NCBI RefSeq assembly: GCF_030548205.1
Contig: NZ_JAUORV010000002.1
Span: 186,001-250,000 of the forward strand
Direction: 5' to 3'
Length of the DNA: 64,000 nucleotides
Origin: Aliiglaciecola sp. 3_MG-2023
Lineage (GTDB): Bacteria > Pseudomonadota > Gammaproteobacteria > Enterobacterales > Alteromonadaceae
Shown piece after piece: positions 26,731 to 36,016 of the stretch. A program made the position numbers and the translations under genes. Numbering within the stretch: the stretch's first letter is position 1; every line of letters starts with the position of its first letter. The notes beneath the pieces are model-generated. The model was not told the origin of the DNA and did not search any database. It worked only from the letters and a program-made list of their open reading frames with translations.

Positions 26731-29472
26731 TTAAATTCCATATTGATTCTTCAGATTTTTAACTCGCTCAATATTGCTTTCAGCAGTAAACGTGCGTTCA
26801 CTCAGTTTTCTTCTACCTAAAGTATTGTTGCCACTTGCAAATAACACTTCTACATAATTAAGATAAATCTCATTATTTTTCATGGAATCATTGATGACTC
26901 GATCATAATATTTTAAGGATTCATCATACTTTTCTTGCTTCATTAAGGCCTGCGCTAAAGTATCAACAGCATCAGGGTTATCTGGATATTGTTCTACCGC
27001 TTGTTTAGCGTACTTTTCAGCTTCTTTCAAACGGCCATTTTGTGCATACAGATAAGCTAGGTTGTTTAACACCACAAAATTATTTGGATTTAGCTCTAAG
27101 GTTTTCTCATACGTCGCTATGGCGGTTGCTTCATCGCCACTTATTTGCCGCTCAGCAATCATCATCTTCACAGCAATATCATCGGGGTATTTTTCCGCAT
27201 GTTGTTGTAAAAATGTTAGGGCTTGGCTTTTCTGCTCAAGACGTTCTAAATTTATTGCTAATAAAACCGCATTTCGGCTATTAGGAACCGCACTATAAAC
27301 CGCTTCAGAATTTTCAAGAGCCTCAGCATATTCATTGTTAGACATTTGAATCCGAGCTTTGAATCCTTTCGCAACAGGAAGCTGTTGAGTTGCTTCAGGT
27401 AACTCAGATAGCGCTTTTTGAGCTTCGTCAAACTGCCTAGACATCACTAAAAAGTGGGTTCTTAATACTTCAACACTTAAATCATCGCGAGCCTCAAGAA
27501 AACGACTACTTAGCTCTGCACCTTCCGTAAATGCGCCTTTGGCATCAAGCAACAACATTTTACCTAAGTTGGCAGCTTTACTATTTGGATATACCTCAAT
27601 CCATTTATCATAATGTTGATTTGCATCGGCAATACCACCAATTCCTAACAATGCTTTGCCTTTTAAATTCCAGTAAGCTGCGGGGGTTTCTTTATCTGCA
27701 GTAACGCCCTCTAAAGTTGCTAAAACCTCGTTCCATTTTTGCTCGGTTAAATACATACGAGCGACAAGTAATTTCAGCCCGATATTTTGCGGAGCATTTT
27801 GCAAAGCAGTTAAGGCAGGTTCCATGCCTTTCGCATTTTCTTTCAATTGCAAATGAGACAGGTAATATGATGCTAACGCAGGCACAAAATCTGGCTTCTT
27901 CGCCAAAATGTCCAATAACTTTTGATGACCTTCATCTCTATTACCTTTAGCAATATCTAAATTAGCAATAGCTAACTGTATTAAACCGTTTTCCGGGTCT
28001 AAGACTTCAGCCTTTTTGTACATCGCTAGGGCCGTGTCATAGTCTTTTTGCTTAGTGGCTAACTCTCCGGCTAACATATAACCTTTAAAATCATCCGGGT
28101 TAGATGCAATCCACTCTTCAGCTAGTGTATTCGCTTTATCGAACTGTCCAGTCATTAAGTAAGCATTTGCCAATGTGGCTTTGGTCACATCCATATCTGG
28201 ACTTTGTTCAAGTGCATTTTCTAAATCTATGATGCCACTGACGTCGTTTAGAGAAAGCCTTAACACCCCTAGTCGAGTTAAATCTTCTGCCGAGCGGCTT
28301 ATTTCAGCTGAGCGCGCTACGACTTCTTTGGCTTCATTCAGATTGCCCGCACGAATTAATTCGTATCCAGCTTTGCTAAACAACTTAGCATCTTCCTCAG
28401 TCACTTCACTGAACATTTCTATCACATTGCTAGCGTCTTCAGATAAACCAAGCTCCAATTGGCTTGCAGCTAGCATTTTTAATGCTGGGTGATTGGGTGG
28501 TAAAGAACTGGCAATGTAAGATAAATGGGTGTTCGCAGCTTCAAAATCTTTAAGCATGTAAGCCGCATAACCTGCAATCAATCTCAGGACCGGGTCACCA
28601 CGGCCACTTTGAATTGCTTTTTCAGCGTATTTTTGCGCATTTTCATGCTCATTCTTCGCTGCACTAACAACACTTTTTAACTGATTTAGTAGCGCGTTCT
28701 CTTGGTTAATTGCTAGCAACTGGTCGATATAAGGTTCCGCTTCGGTTACTTTGCCGTTATCGACTAACAGTTTAGCCAAAACAAAAACAATTTGTGTATC
28801 TTCAGGAAATTGCTCTAAATAATTCACATAAACTTCAGCAGCTTTATCAGCCTGTTGAGTGCGCAGATACAATTGACCTTGCAATTTAAGTACATCAGCA
28901 TTGTCGGAATATTTTTGTGCAAGTGCTTCTGTTTTACTTACCGCCTTATCAACGTTTTGCTCTAACACTAAACCAAAAACTTCCACTAATCCGGTGTACA
29001 CAGTATCTGCATTAATCGTACTTAGCTGTTCCAATAACAATTTCGCTTCCGCTTCTTTGCCAAGCTGAGCCAGCGATTGCAACTTGAAAAAGCCCACTTC
29101 CATTTCTTGCTCTGGCGTCATTCCCGCTTCGGAGTGATCAATTTCACTCAATTCTGCATAGGCCCCAGAATTTTGATAAGCCTGAGATAATAAGGGGATA
29201 ACATCTGACGCGGGTTGACCATATTCTAGCGCACGGTTTAACTCTTTTTCTGCACTCTCATATTGTTTTTGTTTTAAGTACACTTTACCCAATTCAAACC
29301 GGGCTGCAGGATTTCTAGGATCAGCTTGAACTGCACTTTTCAGTTCAATAACTGCGGAGTTCAACTTATTTTGTGCAATGAATTCTTGTGCTGAGGTTAA
29401 ATGTTCTTCGCTTGTCTTCTGGGTACATCCGAGAATGAGGCTAACGCTAATTGCTATTAGTAATGTTCTCAT
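26731..29472 (-). CDS. TPR-repeat lipoprotein, PEP-CTERM-system type (PrsT-like)
   Basis: A 913-residue lipoprotein with signal peptide and lipobox LGC (C16), followed by tetratricopeptide repeats along almost its whole length. Examples are AARFELGKVYLKQKQYESAE near residue 60 and VVLNNLAYLYAQNGRLKEAE near residue 800. Length, lipobox and repeat pattern match the PrsT lipoproteins found in genomes with exosortase/PEP-CTERM sorting and linked to exopolysaccharide production. No exosortase is in the window. The ribosome-binding site is AGGAAGAG. Another TPR lipoprotein role is possible. Confidence 0.8.
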   Translation of the reverse strand: MRTLLIAISVSLILGCTQKTSEEHLTSAQEFIAQNKLNSAVIELKSAVQADPRNPAARFELGKVYLKQKQYESAEKELNRALEYGQPASDVIPLLSQAYQNSGAYAELSEIDHSEAGMTPEQEMEVGFFKLQSLAQLGKEAEAKLLLEQLSTINADTVYTGLVEVFGLVLEQNVDKAVSKTEALAQKYSDNADVLKLQGQLYLRTQQADKAAEVYVNYLEQFPEDTQIVFVLAKLLVDNGKVTEAEPYIDQLLAINQENALLNQLKSVVSAAKNEHENAQKYAEKAIQSGRGDPVLRLIAGYAAYMLKDFEAANTHLSYIASSLPPNHPALKMLAASQLELGLSEDASNVIEMFSEVTEEDAKLFSKAGYELIRAGNLNEAKEVVARSAEISRSAEDLTRLGVLRLSLNDVSGIIDLENALEQSPDMDVTKATLANAYLMTGQFDKANTLAEEWIASNPDDFKGYMLAGELATKQKDYDTALAMYKKAEVLDPENGLIQLAIANLDIAKGNRDEGHQKLLDILAKKPDFVPALASYYLSHLQLKENAKGMEPALTALQNAPQNIGLKLLVARMYLTEQKWNEVLATLEGVTADKETPAAYWNLKGKALLGIGGIADANQHYDKWIEVYPNSKAANLGKMLLLDAKGAFTEGAELSSRFLEARDDLSVEVLRTHFLVMSRQFDEAQKALSELPEATQQLPVAKGFKARIQMSNNEYAEALENSEAVYSAVPNSRNAVLLAINLERLEQKSQALTFLQQHAEKYPDDIAVKMMIAERQISGDEATAIATYEKTLELNPNNFVVLNNLAYLYAQNGRLKEAEKYAKQAVEQYPDNPDAVDTLAQALMKQEKYDESLKYYDRVINDSMKNNEIYLNYVEVLFASGNNTLGRRKLSERTFTAESNIERVKNLKNQYGI

Positions 29473-29802
29473 ATTGTCAACTCTTCCTTAATGTCAAATT
29501 AGCTCTAATTGGCTATATCCTACAAGGCTAATTATTTTTTTTACAGCGGGTTTTAGTTTAAAAAACTATAGACTAACACCGATTTTATTAAATTTAAGCC
29601 TCTAATGTTAAACCATCGTTAATAGTCAGTTAAAAAACAAAAAATTATCGCCTGAAATGAGACCTTTGTTGGCTTAAAATAAGGTTATCTAATATACTAC
29701 GACTTTAATCAATACCGGCCTTTAGGCACTTTTCAAGATTGCCTGTTTAGCTGTAATTAGCTGATGTCAGTTAATTACTTATCCGGTAACCAGGGATCAT
29801 GA
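29473..29802. other. Divergent promoter region of the TPR lipoprotein and DEAD-box helicase genes
   Basis: This 330-base AT-rich region has no ORF worth reporting. It should contain promoters for both genes and probably a long leader for the helicase mRNA, as in E. coli deaD. I could not pick out a convincing promoter. Confidence 0.45.
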
Positions 29803-31530
29803 ATGACCAGTACGACAGATATAACCTTTAAAGAACTTAATCTACCTGAAGCGCTCTTGCAAGCAATTGAAAAAGTTGGCTATGAAAAACCTTCTCCGAT
29901 TCAAGCTGAGAGTATACCGTTAATATTACAAGGCCATGACTTATTAGGCCAAGCGCAAACGGGAACCGGCAAAACCGGCGCATTTGCACTACCTATGTTG
30001 GCGAATTTAGACATTGAGGCTGATTTCACCCAACTTCTAGTTCTTGCACCTACTCGAGAATTAGCGATTCAAGTAGCAGAAGCGTTTCAAGTGTACGCGA
30101 GCTTTTCGAAAAAAATTCGCGTTTTACCGATTTACGGTGGCCAATCTTATGACAACCAAATTCGCCAGTTAAAACGTGGTGTACAAGTGGTTGTTGGTAC
30201 ACCTGGACGTGTTATTGACCATATCAAGCGCGGTACTCTTAAACTCGACAAGTTGCGCTTTTTGGTATTAGATGAAGCCGACGAAATGTTACGAATGGGT
30301 TTCATTGACGATGTAGAATGGATATTAAGCCATGCACCTGATACACGCCAAACCGCGTTATTTTCAGCCACTATGCCTGCGCCAATTAAAAAAATCGCGG
30401 AACGCTATTTAAACAATCCTAAACATGTAAAAATTGCTTCTAAAGTGAGCACAGCCAGTACTATAAAACAGCGTTTTTGTCAGGTTGCAGGGCATCACAA
30501 GTTAGAAGCATTAACGCGTATTATGGAAGTGGAAGAGTTTGATGGTGTCATCATCTTCGTACGTACCAAAACAGCGACGGTGGAATTGGCCGACAAACTT
30601 TCCGCTCGTGGATATGATGTTGAACCTTTGAACGGTGACATTGCGCAAAACGCCAGGGAAAGAACCGTTGATCGTCTGAAACAAGGCAAAATTGATATTC
30701 TAGTAGCCACTGACGTAGTCGCTCGTGGACTTGATGTTGAACGCGTAAGCCATGTTATTAACTATGATGTTCCATACGATACTGAGTCTTATGTTCACAG
30801 AATTGGACGAACCGGTCGTGCAGGACGCCAAGGTGATGCGATTCTATTTATTTCACATCGTGAAAAGCGCATGTTGTTCTCAATTGAAAAAGCAACGAAG
30901 CAAAGTATCGAGCAAATGCCGATCCCTTCGATTTCGGAAATCAATCAAACTCGCTTGTCACGTTTTAAAACCAGTGTCATTGAAGCCATTCAAGATGACT
31001 CAATCGAGAGTTTAATTCCTATTGTTGAGTCCATTCAAAAAGAAACCGAAGCGGCCCCAGAAAAAATTATGGCGGCCTTGGCTAAAATTGCCCAAGGTGA
31101 TGAGCCATTAATTCTTAAGGAAGGGGATCGTCCTGATCTAAACGCTAAACCTGCTTATAACGAGAGAGAGCGTGCACCTCGCGGTGGTAGAGATCGCGGT
31201 TCTAGAGAAGAGCGTGGTGGCCGAGGTCGTAATCGCAGTAGTAAGCCAGATGAAGGTATGCAGCGTTATAGAATCGATGTAGGCCACTCTCACGGTGCTA
31301 AGCCTGGCAACATCGTTGGGGCAATAGCCAATGAAGCGAATATTAGCAGTAAGAATATTGGTGCCATCGAAATCTTCGATAACTTTAGTACCGTTGACTT
31401 ACCTAAGGGCATGCCAGCCAACACATTTGGGGTACTTGAAAAAACCCGTGTAGCCGGACAACGATTGGCTATTCGCGAGTGGAGTGATGAGCCACCAAAG
31501 CGTAAATCACGTAAATTCGATAAACGATAA
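29803..31530 (+). CDS. deaD: DEAD-box ATP-dependent RNA helicase DeaD/CsdA
   Basis: Cold-shock RNA helicase used in ribosome assembly and mRNA turnover. All helicase motifs are intact: Q-motif, AQTGTGKT, PTRELA, DEAD in VLDEADEML, SATMP, and HRIGRTGRAGR. After the core comes an RGG-rich linker (around residues 440-475) and a DbpA-like RNA-binding domain (about 485-560). The 575 residues are shorter than E. coli DeaD (629) but in the same arrangement. A rho-independent terminator follows. Confidence 0.94.
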   Translation: MTSTTDITFKELNLPEALLQAIEKVGYEKPSPIQAESIPLILQGHDLLGQAQTGTGKTGAFALPMLANLDIEADFTQLLVLAPTRELAIQVAEAFQVYASFSKKIRVLPIYGGQSYDNQIRQLKRGVQVVVGTPGRVIDHIKRGTLKLDKLRFLVLDEADEMLRMGFIDDVEWILSHAPDTRQTALFSATMPAPIKKIAERYLNNPKHVKIASKVSTASTIKQRFCQVAGHHKLEALTRIMEVEEFDGVIIFVRTKTATVELADKLSARGYDVEPLNGDIAQNARERTVDRLKQGKIDILVATDVVARGLDVERVSHVINYDVPYDTESYVHRIGRTGRAGRQGDAILFISHREKRMLFSIEKATKQSIEQMPIPSISEINQTRLSRFKTSVIEAIQDDSIESLIPIVESIQKETEAAPEKIMAALAKIAQGDEPLILKEGDRPDLNAKPAYNERERAPRGGRDRGSREERGGRGRNRSSKPDEGMQRYRIDVGHSHGAKPGNIVGAIANEANISSKNIGAIEIFDNFSTVDLPKGMPANTFGVLEKTRVAGQRLAIREWSDEPPKRKSRKFDKR

Positions 31531-31537
31531 AATACTA

Positions 31538-31562
31538 AACCCGCTCACAAGGCGGGTTTTTT
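31538..31562 (+). terminator. Rho-independent terminator of deaD
   Basis: AACCCGC at 31538 pairs with GCGGGTT at 31552 and the stem is followed by a T run. Confidence 0.9.
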
Positions 31563-31672
31563 GATTTAAAATCTAAATAACCAAAAGAACTATCAATTCG
31601 CTTTTAATACTTTTGCTATATATAGAATTTCACGCAGAATCTACTTTTTAACGATTAATACAGGCAGCCAAT

Positions 31673-33070
31673 ATGCGTTATTTCCCCATTTTTATTGATA
31701 CTCAAGGGTTAAATTGCCTCGTGGTAGGCGGTGGAGAAGTGGCTGCCCGTAAAATAGAATTATTGCTTAAAAGTAAAGCCGAGATAACAGTAGTGGCACC
31801 TTGGATGTGCAACACGGTTGAACAGTTTGCAGAGGAAGGGGTAATTACCACTATACCCAGAGAATTTCATCAAAGTGATATAGAACAACGCGACCTGATC
31901 TTTGTTGCTACAGATGACAGTGACGTGAATCAGCAGGTTCATAAACTTGCCAGTGCGGCCAATATTTTGGTGAACGTAGTTGATAATACACCTCTGTGTA
32001 AGTTTATAACCCCGTCTATCATCGACCGTTCACCAATCGTAATTGCGATGAGCAGTGGTGGTGTCGCACCGGTATTATTGCGCTACTTAAGACAAAAATT
32101 AGAGTCTTTTATTCCCCAAAAAATCGCACTCTTGGGTGAGTTTTCGGAAAAGTTTAGAGATCAGGTTAAGCGGCGTTTATCCTCTGTTACTGCTCGAAGG
32201 TTTTTCTGGGAAGATATTTTAGATGGCCCAGTGGCTGAACAAGTGTTAAACACGAATCCGCAAACAGCAGAAGCTATGTTTGCCGAATCATTGGCGAACC
32301 ATGAGCAAAACAAAAAGCACGGTGAAGTGTATTTAGTAGGTGCAGGACCTGGTGATCCGGACCTGCTCACTTTCAAAGCCCTACGTTTAATGCAAAAAGC
32401 TGATGTCGTGGTTTACGATAGGCTAGTATCCAAAGAAGTCTTAGAGTTGGTTCGCCGAGATGCTGAAAAGATCTATGTGGGAAAAGCAAAAAGCCAACAT
32501 ACTTTACCTCAGCAAGATATTAACGTGTTGCTAGCAGATCTAGCAACAGAGGGCAAAAGAGTCGTCAGGCTCAAAGGTGGCGATCCTTTTATCTTTGGTC
32601 GGGGTGGAGAAGAAATAGAAACCCTTGTCGATCGGAATGTAGCCTTTCAGGTAGTACCAGGGATTACCGCAGCGACCGGAGCAGCAAGTTATGCAGGGAT
32701 TCCTTTAACCCATAGAGAGCATGCCCAATCGGTGGTTTTTGCTACAGGTCATTTAAAAGACAATACCATTGATCTAGATTGGCCTGCGTTAGTGCAAAAG
32801 AATCAAACTATCGTCTTTTATATGGGGATAACTGGACTGGCCATCATTCGTGATAAGCTTATTGAGCACGGCATGCCTAAAGATATGCCCATCGCCATGG
32901 TACAGTCCGCCACTACAGATAAACAGAAGGTTGTCACCGGTACTCTAGTTACGATTCAAGAAGTTGCTGAAGCAGCAGATATAAAGCCACCATCTTTAAT
33001 CATAATAGGCACTGTTGTTACTCTGCGGGACAAATTAAACTGGTTTGCAACGGAACAAAGCACTCACTAG
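31673..33070 (+). CDS. cysG: Siroheme synthase CysG (trifunctional)
   Basis: Makes siroheme, the prosthetic group of sulfite and nitrite reductases, from uroporphyrinogen III. The amino half (to about residue 200) is the dehydrogenase/ferrochelatase part with NAD-binding GGGEVAARK. The carboxyl half is the SAM-dependent methyltransferase with VGAGPGDPDLLT, VRLKGGDPFIFGRGGEE and PGITAATGAASYAGIPLTHR. The 465 residues match the fused enteric enzyme (457). It appears to be a single gene. Confidence 0.96.
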   Translation: MRYFPIFIDTQGLNCLVVGGGEVAARKIELLLKSKAEITVVAPWMCNTVEQFAEEGVITTIPREFHQSDIEQRDLIFVATDDSDVNQQVHKLASAANILVNVVDNTPLCKFITPSIIDRSPIVIAMSSGGVAPVLLRYLRQKLESFIPQKIALLGEFSEKFRDQVKRRLSSVTARRFFWEDILDGPVAEQVLNTNPQTAEAMFAESLANHEQNKKHGEVYLVGAGPGDPDLLTFKALRLMQKADVVVYDRLVSKEVLELVRRDAEKIYVGKAKSQHTLPQQDINVLLADLATEGKRVVRLKGGDPFIFGRGGEEIETLVDRNVAFQVVPGITAATGAASYAGIPLTHREHAQSVVFATGHLKDNTIDLDWPALVQKNQTIVFYMGITGLAIIRDKLIEHGMPKDMPIAMVQSATTDKQKVVTGTLVTIQEVAEAADIKPPSLIIIGTVVTLRDKLNWFATEQSTH

Positions 33071-33145
33071 CCATAAAATACAGAAAGGGCAAATTTAACC
33101 TCAACTCTGATATTCGCTACTATGCTTAAGGTAAACAGAGGGTGA

Positions 33146-34105
33146 ATGCCAATGAAATCACTATCGATTAATCTGTGCATATTAATGATCACGGGGCTCG
33201 TAGCCCCTATACATGCGAAACAATTGCAATTTGAGAAATCGTCAGACGAAACGAGTTACCGCTTCGCCTACCAGTGGGTAGACCAAGGTAATCAAAACAA
33301 ATCCTTAACTTTTTCAATAGATAAAACCGTCGCCCAAAATCAGTATAAAAATCAAACGGTATTCAAACCAGAAATTGCACAACGTTACGTTTACGTTGAA
33401 CTCATGAAACAAGCACAAAAAATCGATCCAAAAGAAGCCCGCGTTAGCATTCAACAGCGCGGGGAACAATTAGAGGTAAGCGTTGCTAGTCGGCATCTGG
33501 AGATGCTAGACAAGTGGAAATCTCTCATGTCGGAAAAACAGCAAAGTGCTTTTGATGACTATCTGCATGAACATCATTATACCCGATTTACTAACCATGT
33601 TGGCCAAGAGGGAGTGATTCCAGATCATATCCGCTACATTCAAGAGAGCCGCAGCATAGTGTTGCCCGCCGCTCAAGCTATATATGAACAACTAGAAAAA
33701 GGCAGTGATACCCGTGGCTATGTGAATCTGCTACTGAGTTGGATTCAAACAATCCCGTACAATGAACTAACTAATCGTGTGGATTCTAATGGTGCCGGCT
33801 TCTTCACACCTGTTGAGGTTCTCACAAATAATAAAGGAGATTGCGATAGCAAAGCGACCTTAACAGCGTCTTTAATGCGTTCACTGCTGCCAGATCTAAG
33901 CATGGCAATGGTGTATTTACCCAATCACGCACTACTAGCGGTTAATTTAGGGGAGCGCCCAAATGAAGAGTCCATCAATATTCGCGGCGCTCAGCACGTT
34001 TTAATTGAGCCAACCGGTCCAGCAGTGATCAACATAGGCGAAATATCGGATGAAACAGCCAGGCATGTAACAAACGGCAATTACACAGTCGTTATGATTC
34101 CTTAG
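33146..34105 (+). CDS. Exported transglutaminase-like protein
   Basis: A 319-residue protein with an amino-terminal signal peptide ending at HA near residue 24, so probably periplasmic. The second half resembles the transglutaminase/papain-like fold, with a candidate triad of C233 (KGDCDSKA), H261 (PNHALLAV) and E288 (LIEPTGP). The spacing is that of bacterial transglutaminase-like cysteine proteases. The amino-terminal 150 residues are polar and match no domain that I know. It may act on peptide bonds or crosslinks; substrate unknown. The gene is convergent with ggt. Confidence 0.7.
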   Translation: MPMKSLSINLCILMITGLVAPIHAKQLQFEKSSDETSYRFAYQWVDQGNQNKSLTFSIDKTVAQNQYKNQTVFKPEIAQRYVYVELMKQAQKIDPKEARVSIQQRGEQLEVSVASRHLEMLDKWKSLMSEKQQSAFDDYLHEHHYTRFTNHVGQEGVIPDHIRYIQESRSIVLPAAQAIYEQLEKGSDTRGYVNLLLSWIQTIPYNELTNRVDSNGAGFFTPVEVLTNNKGDCDSKATLTASLMRSLLPDLSMAMVYLPNHALLAVNLGERPNEESINIRGAQHVLIEPTGPAVINIGEISDETARHVTNGNYTVVMIP

Positions 34106-34134
34106 CTAGTTATCACCCGAGAATAAAACGCAAA

Positions 34135-34164
34135 ATTGCCGAATCTACAATTGGTTCAGGCAAT
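34135..34164 (-). terminator. Possible terminator of ggt
   Basis: ATTGCCGAA at 34135 pairs with TTCAGGCAAT (one bulge). On the minus strand the stem is followed by TTTT. The stem is short, so this is a moderate call. Confidence 0.45.
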
Positions 34165-34212
34165 AGTGATGAGTAATTCACTTGATGGTCAACTCAGCCT
34201 AGAACACGACAA

Positions 34213-35952
34213 TCAATAACCACGGGTTGATGCATTTGGTCTTCTAGGATCAGATGAACCAAATAGCAAACCATCTTTGATTAAAATAGACTGAGTACTT
34301 CCCATAGTATAAGTTTCCTTTACGTTTTGCCCCTTTGCTTGCAAGAGCTTTATGGTATCTTTGTTAAAGCCTGGTTCAACTTCCAATAAGTCGGGGATCC
34401 ATTGATGATGTATTCGACGTTGATTGGTTGCTTCAGCAATATTCATATCATGGTCAATCACATTAGAGATCATCTGACTGACTACGTTAATTATTCTGCT
34501 ACCACCAGGACTACCTAACACTAAAAATGGCTTATTATCTTTGAGCACAATCACCGGTGACTGAGAACTAACGGGGCGTTTCCCTGCCTCCAGTTTATTG
34601 GCTTTACTTGCAATAAAACCCTTAACATCTTCAATCCCAGCGCGGACAGAAAATGTATGGATTTGGTTATTTAGTAGTATTCCCGTACCTTCAATCACTT
34701 TTCCAATACCGAAAGAATAACCAAGAGTATAGGTGTTGGAAACCGCATTACCATGCTTGTCGACAATTGAAAAATGAGTAGTAGAAGGGCCTTCATCGAC
34801 CAAGCGCTCACCTTTAAGTTGCAGCGCGTTTATTGAAGAATCCATTGATATCTTAGCTGCCAATCCCTTAGTCCGCTCTTTGTCTATTAACCAGTTTACT
34901 GGCACATTGTAAAAATCTGGGTCAGCGATGTAAGTTCCTCGATCAGCAAATGACAGCTTCATTGCTTCAGTCATTACATGTAAGCTCTGACTACCTCTGC
35001 CCCATTGTTTAATAGGGAAACGTTCCAAAATATTCAACATTTCAATAATGGTAGCACCGCCTGAACTTGGTGGAGGCATTCCTATAAAATGATAACCATG
35101 ATAGCTACCCTTCAATGGCTGTTTAATTTTCACCTGGTAGTTAGCCAAATCTTGTTTCTCGATATGTCCGCCATGTTTCTGCATATCCTTCACAATTTTC
35201 TTAGCAATTTCACCATGGTAAAAAGCATCCGCTCCCTGGGTGGCAATTTGTCGTAAAGACCACGCCAAATCCGGTTGTTTGAGGATATCCCCTTTACGAT
35301 ACCCACTGCCATCAGCTTTATAAAAAGAGGCAGCGGTATTGCTGTTTTCCGTTAGCCAATCTTTTTTCATATCTAGAATTTGCGCTAAATCGTAGTTAAC
35401 AATAAAACCTTGTTGCGCTAATTCTATTGCTGGCTGCAATAACTGCTGCCAAGTTAGCAAGCCACTGCCAAATACTTGCCATGATTTATACATACCAGCG
35501 ACTGTACCCGGCACTCCTGCTGCGTGCCAAGATGTTGCGGACGATTTATCTTTCTTTCCCTCCTTTGTTAGGAAATGCTTAGCAGTAACCCCCGTAGGTG
35601 CGGTTTCACGGTAATCAATGGCGTAATTTTCACCTGCGTCGGCAGAATGAAAAAGCATAAATCCCCCCCCTCCTAAATTGCCAGCCCTTGGCAAGGTGAC
35701 TGACAATGCAAATGCAACAGCAACGGAAGCGTCAATTGCATTACCGCCCCGTTTTAAAATATCGAGACCGACTTGGGTTGCAATTCGATTTTGTGTAGAT
35801 ACCATTCCTTGCTGTCCGACTACAGGGTGGAATACATCTTGGTATCTGGCGATACCTAACTCAGAAATGTTGTAAGGCTGTTCGATAGGCTCGGCGATTA
35901 GGCCAAAAGACGTGGTTAACAAAATACTCATTATAATGGTTTTAATACACAT
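34213..35952 (-). CDS. ggt: Gamma-glutamyltranspeptidase
   Basis: Periplasmic N-terminal-nucleophile hydrolase that cleaves gamma-glutamyl bonds (glutathione, gamma-glutamyl peptides) and releases glutamate. A signal peptide (about residues 1-20) precedes the large subunit. The autoprocessing site and nucleophile is T391 in the TTHFS motif, and GSPGGSRI near residue 475 contacts the substrate glutamate. The 579 residues equal the usual length. It follows the TonB-receptor gene by 64 bases on the same strand, with a small inverted repeat (CTAAGC/GCTTAG) and ribosome-binding site GGGAGGA between them. It is probably in an operon with the receptor. Confidence 0.95.
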   Translation of the reverse strand: MCIKTIIMSILLTTSFGLIAEPIEQPYNISELGIARYQDVFHPVVGQQGMVSTQNRIATQVGLDILKRGGNAIDASVAVAFALSVTLPRAGNLGGGGFMLFHSADAGENYAIDYRETAPTGVTAKHFLTKEGKKDKSSATSWHAAGVPGTVAGMYKSWQVFGSGLLTWQQLLQPAIELAQQGFIVNYDLAQILDMKKDWLTENSNTAASFYKADGSGYRKGDILKQPDLAWSLRQIATQGADAFYHGEIAKKIVKDMQKHGGHIEKQDLANYQVKIKQPLKGSYHGYHFIGMPPPSSGGATIIEMLNILERFPIKQWGRGSQSLHVMTEAMKLSFADRGTYIADPDFYNVPVNWLIDKERTKGLAAKISMDSSINALQLKGERLVDEGPSTTHFSIVDKHGNAVSNTYTLGYSFGIGKVIEGTGILLNNQIHTFSVRAGIEDVKGFIASKANKLEAGKRPVSSQSPVIVLKDNKPFLVLGSPGGSRIINVVSQMISNVIDHDMNIAEATNQRRIHHQWIPDLLEVEPGFNKDTIKLLQAKGQNVKETYTMGSTQSILIKDGLLFGSSDPRRPNASTRGY

Positions 35953-36016
35953 GAAATCCTCCCTTCAACGGCCTAAGCCGGAGCTTAGACCTAATTGACC
36001 TGTTCAAATAATCAAA

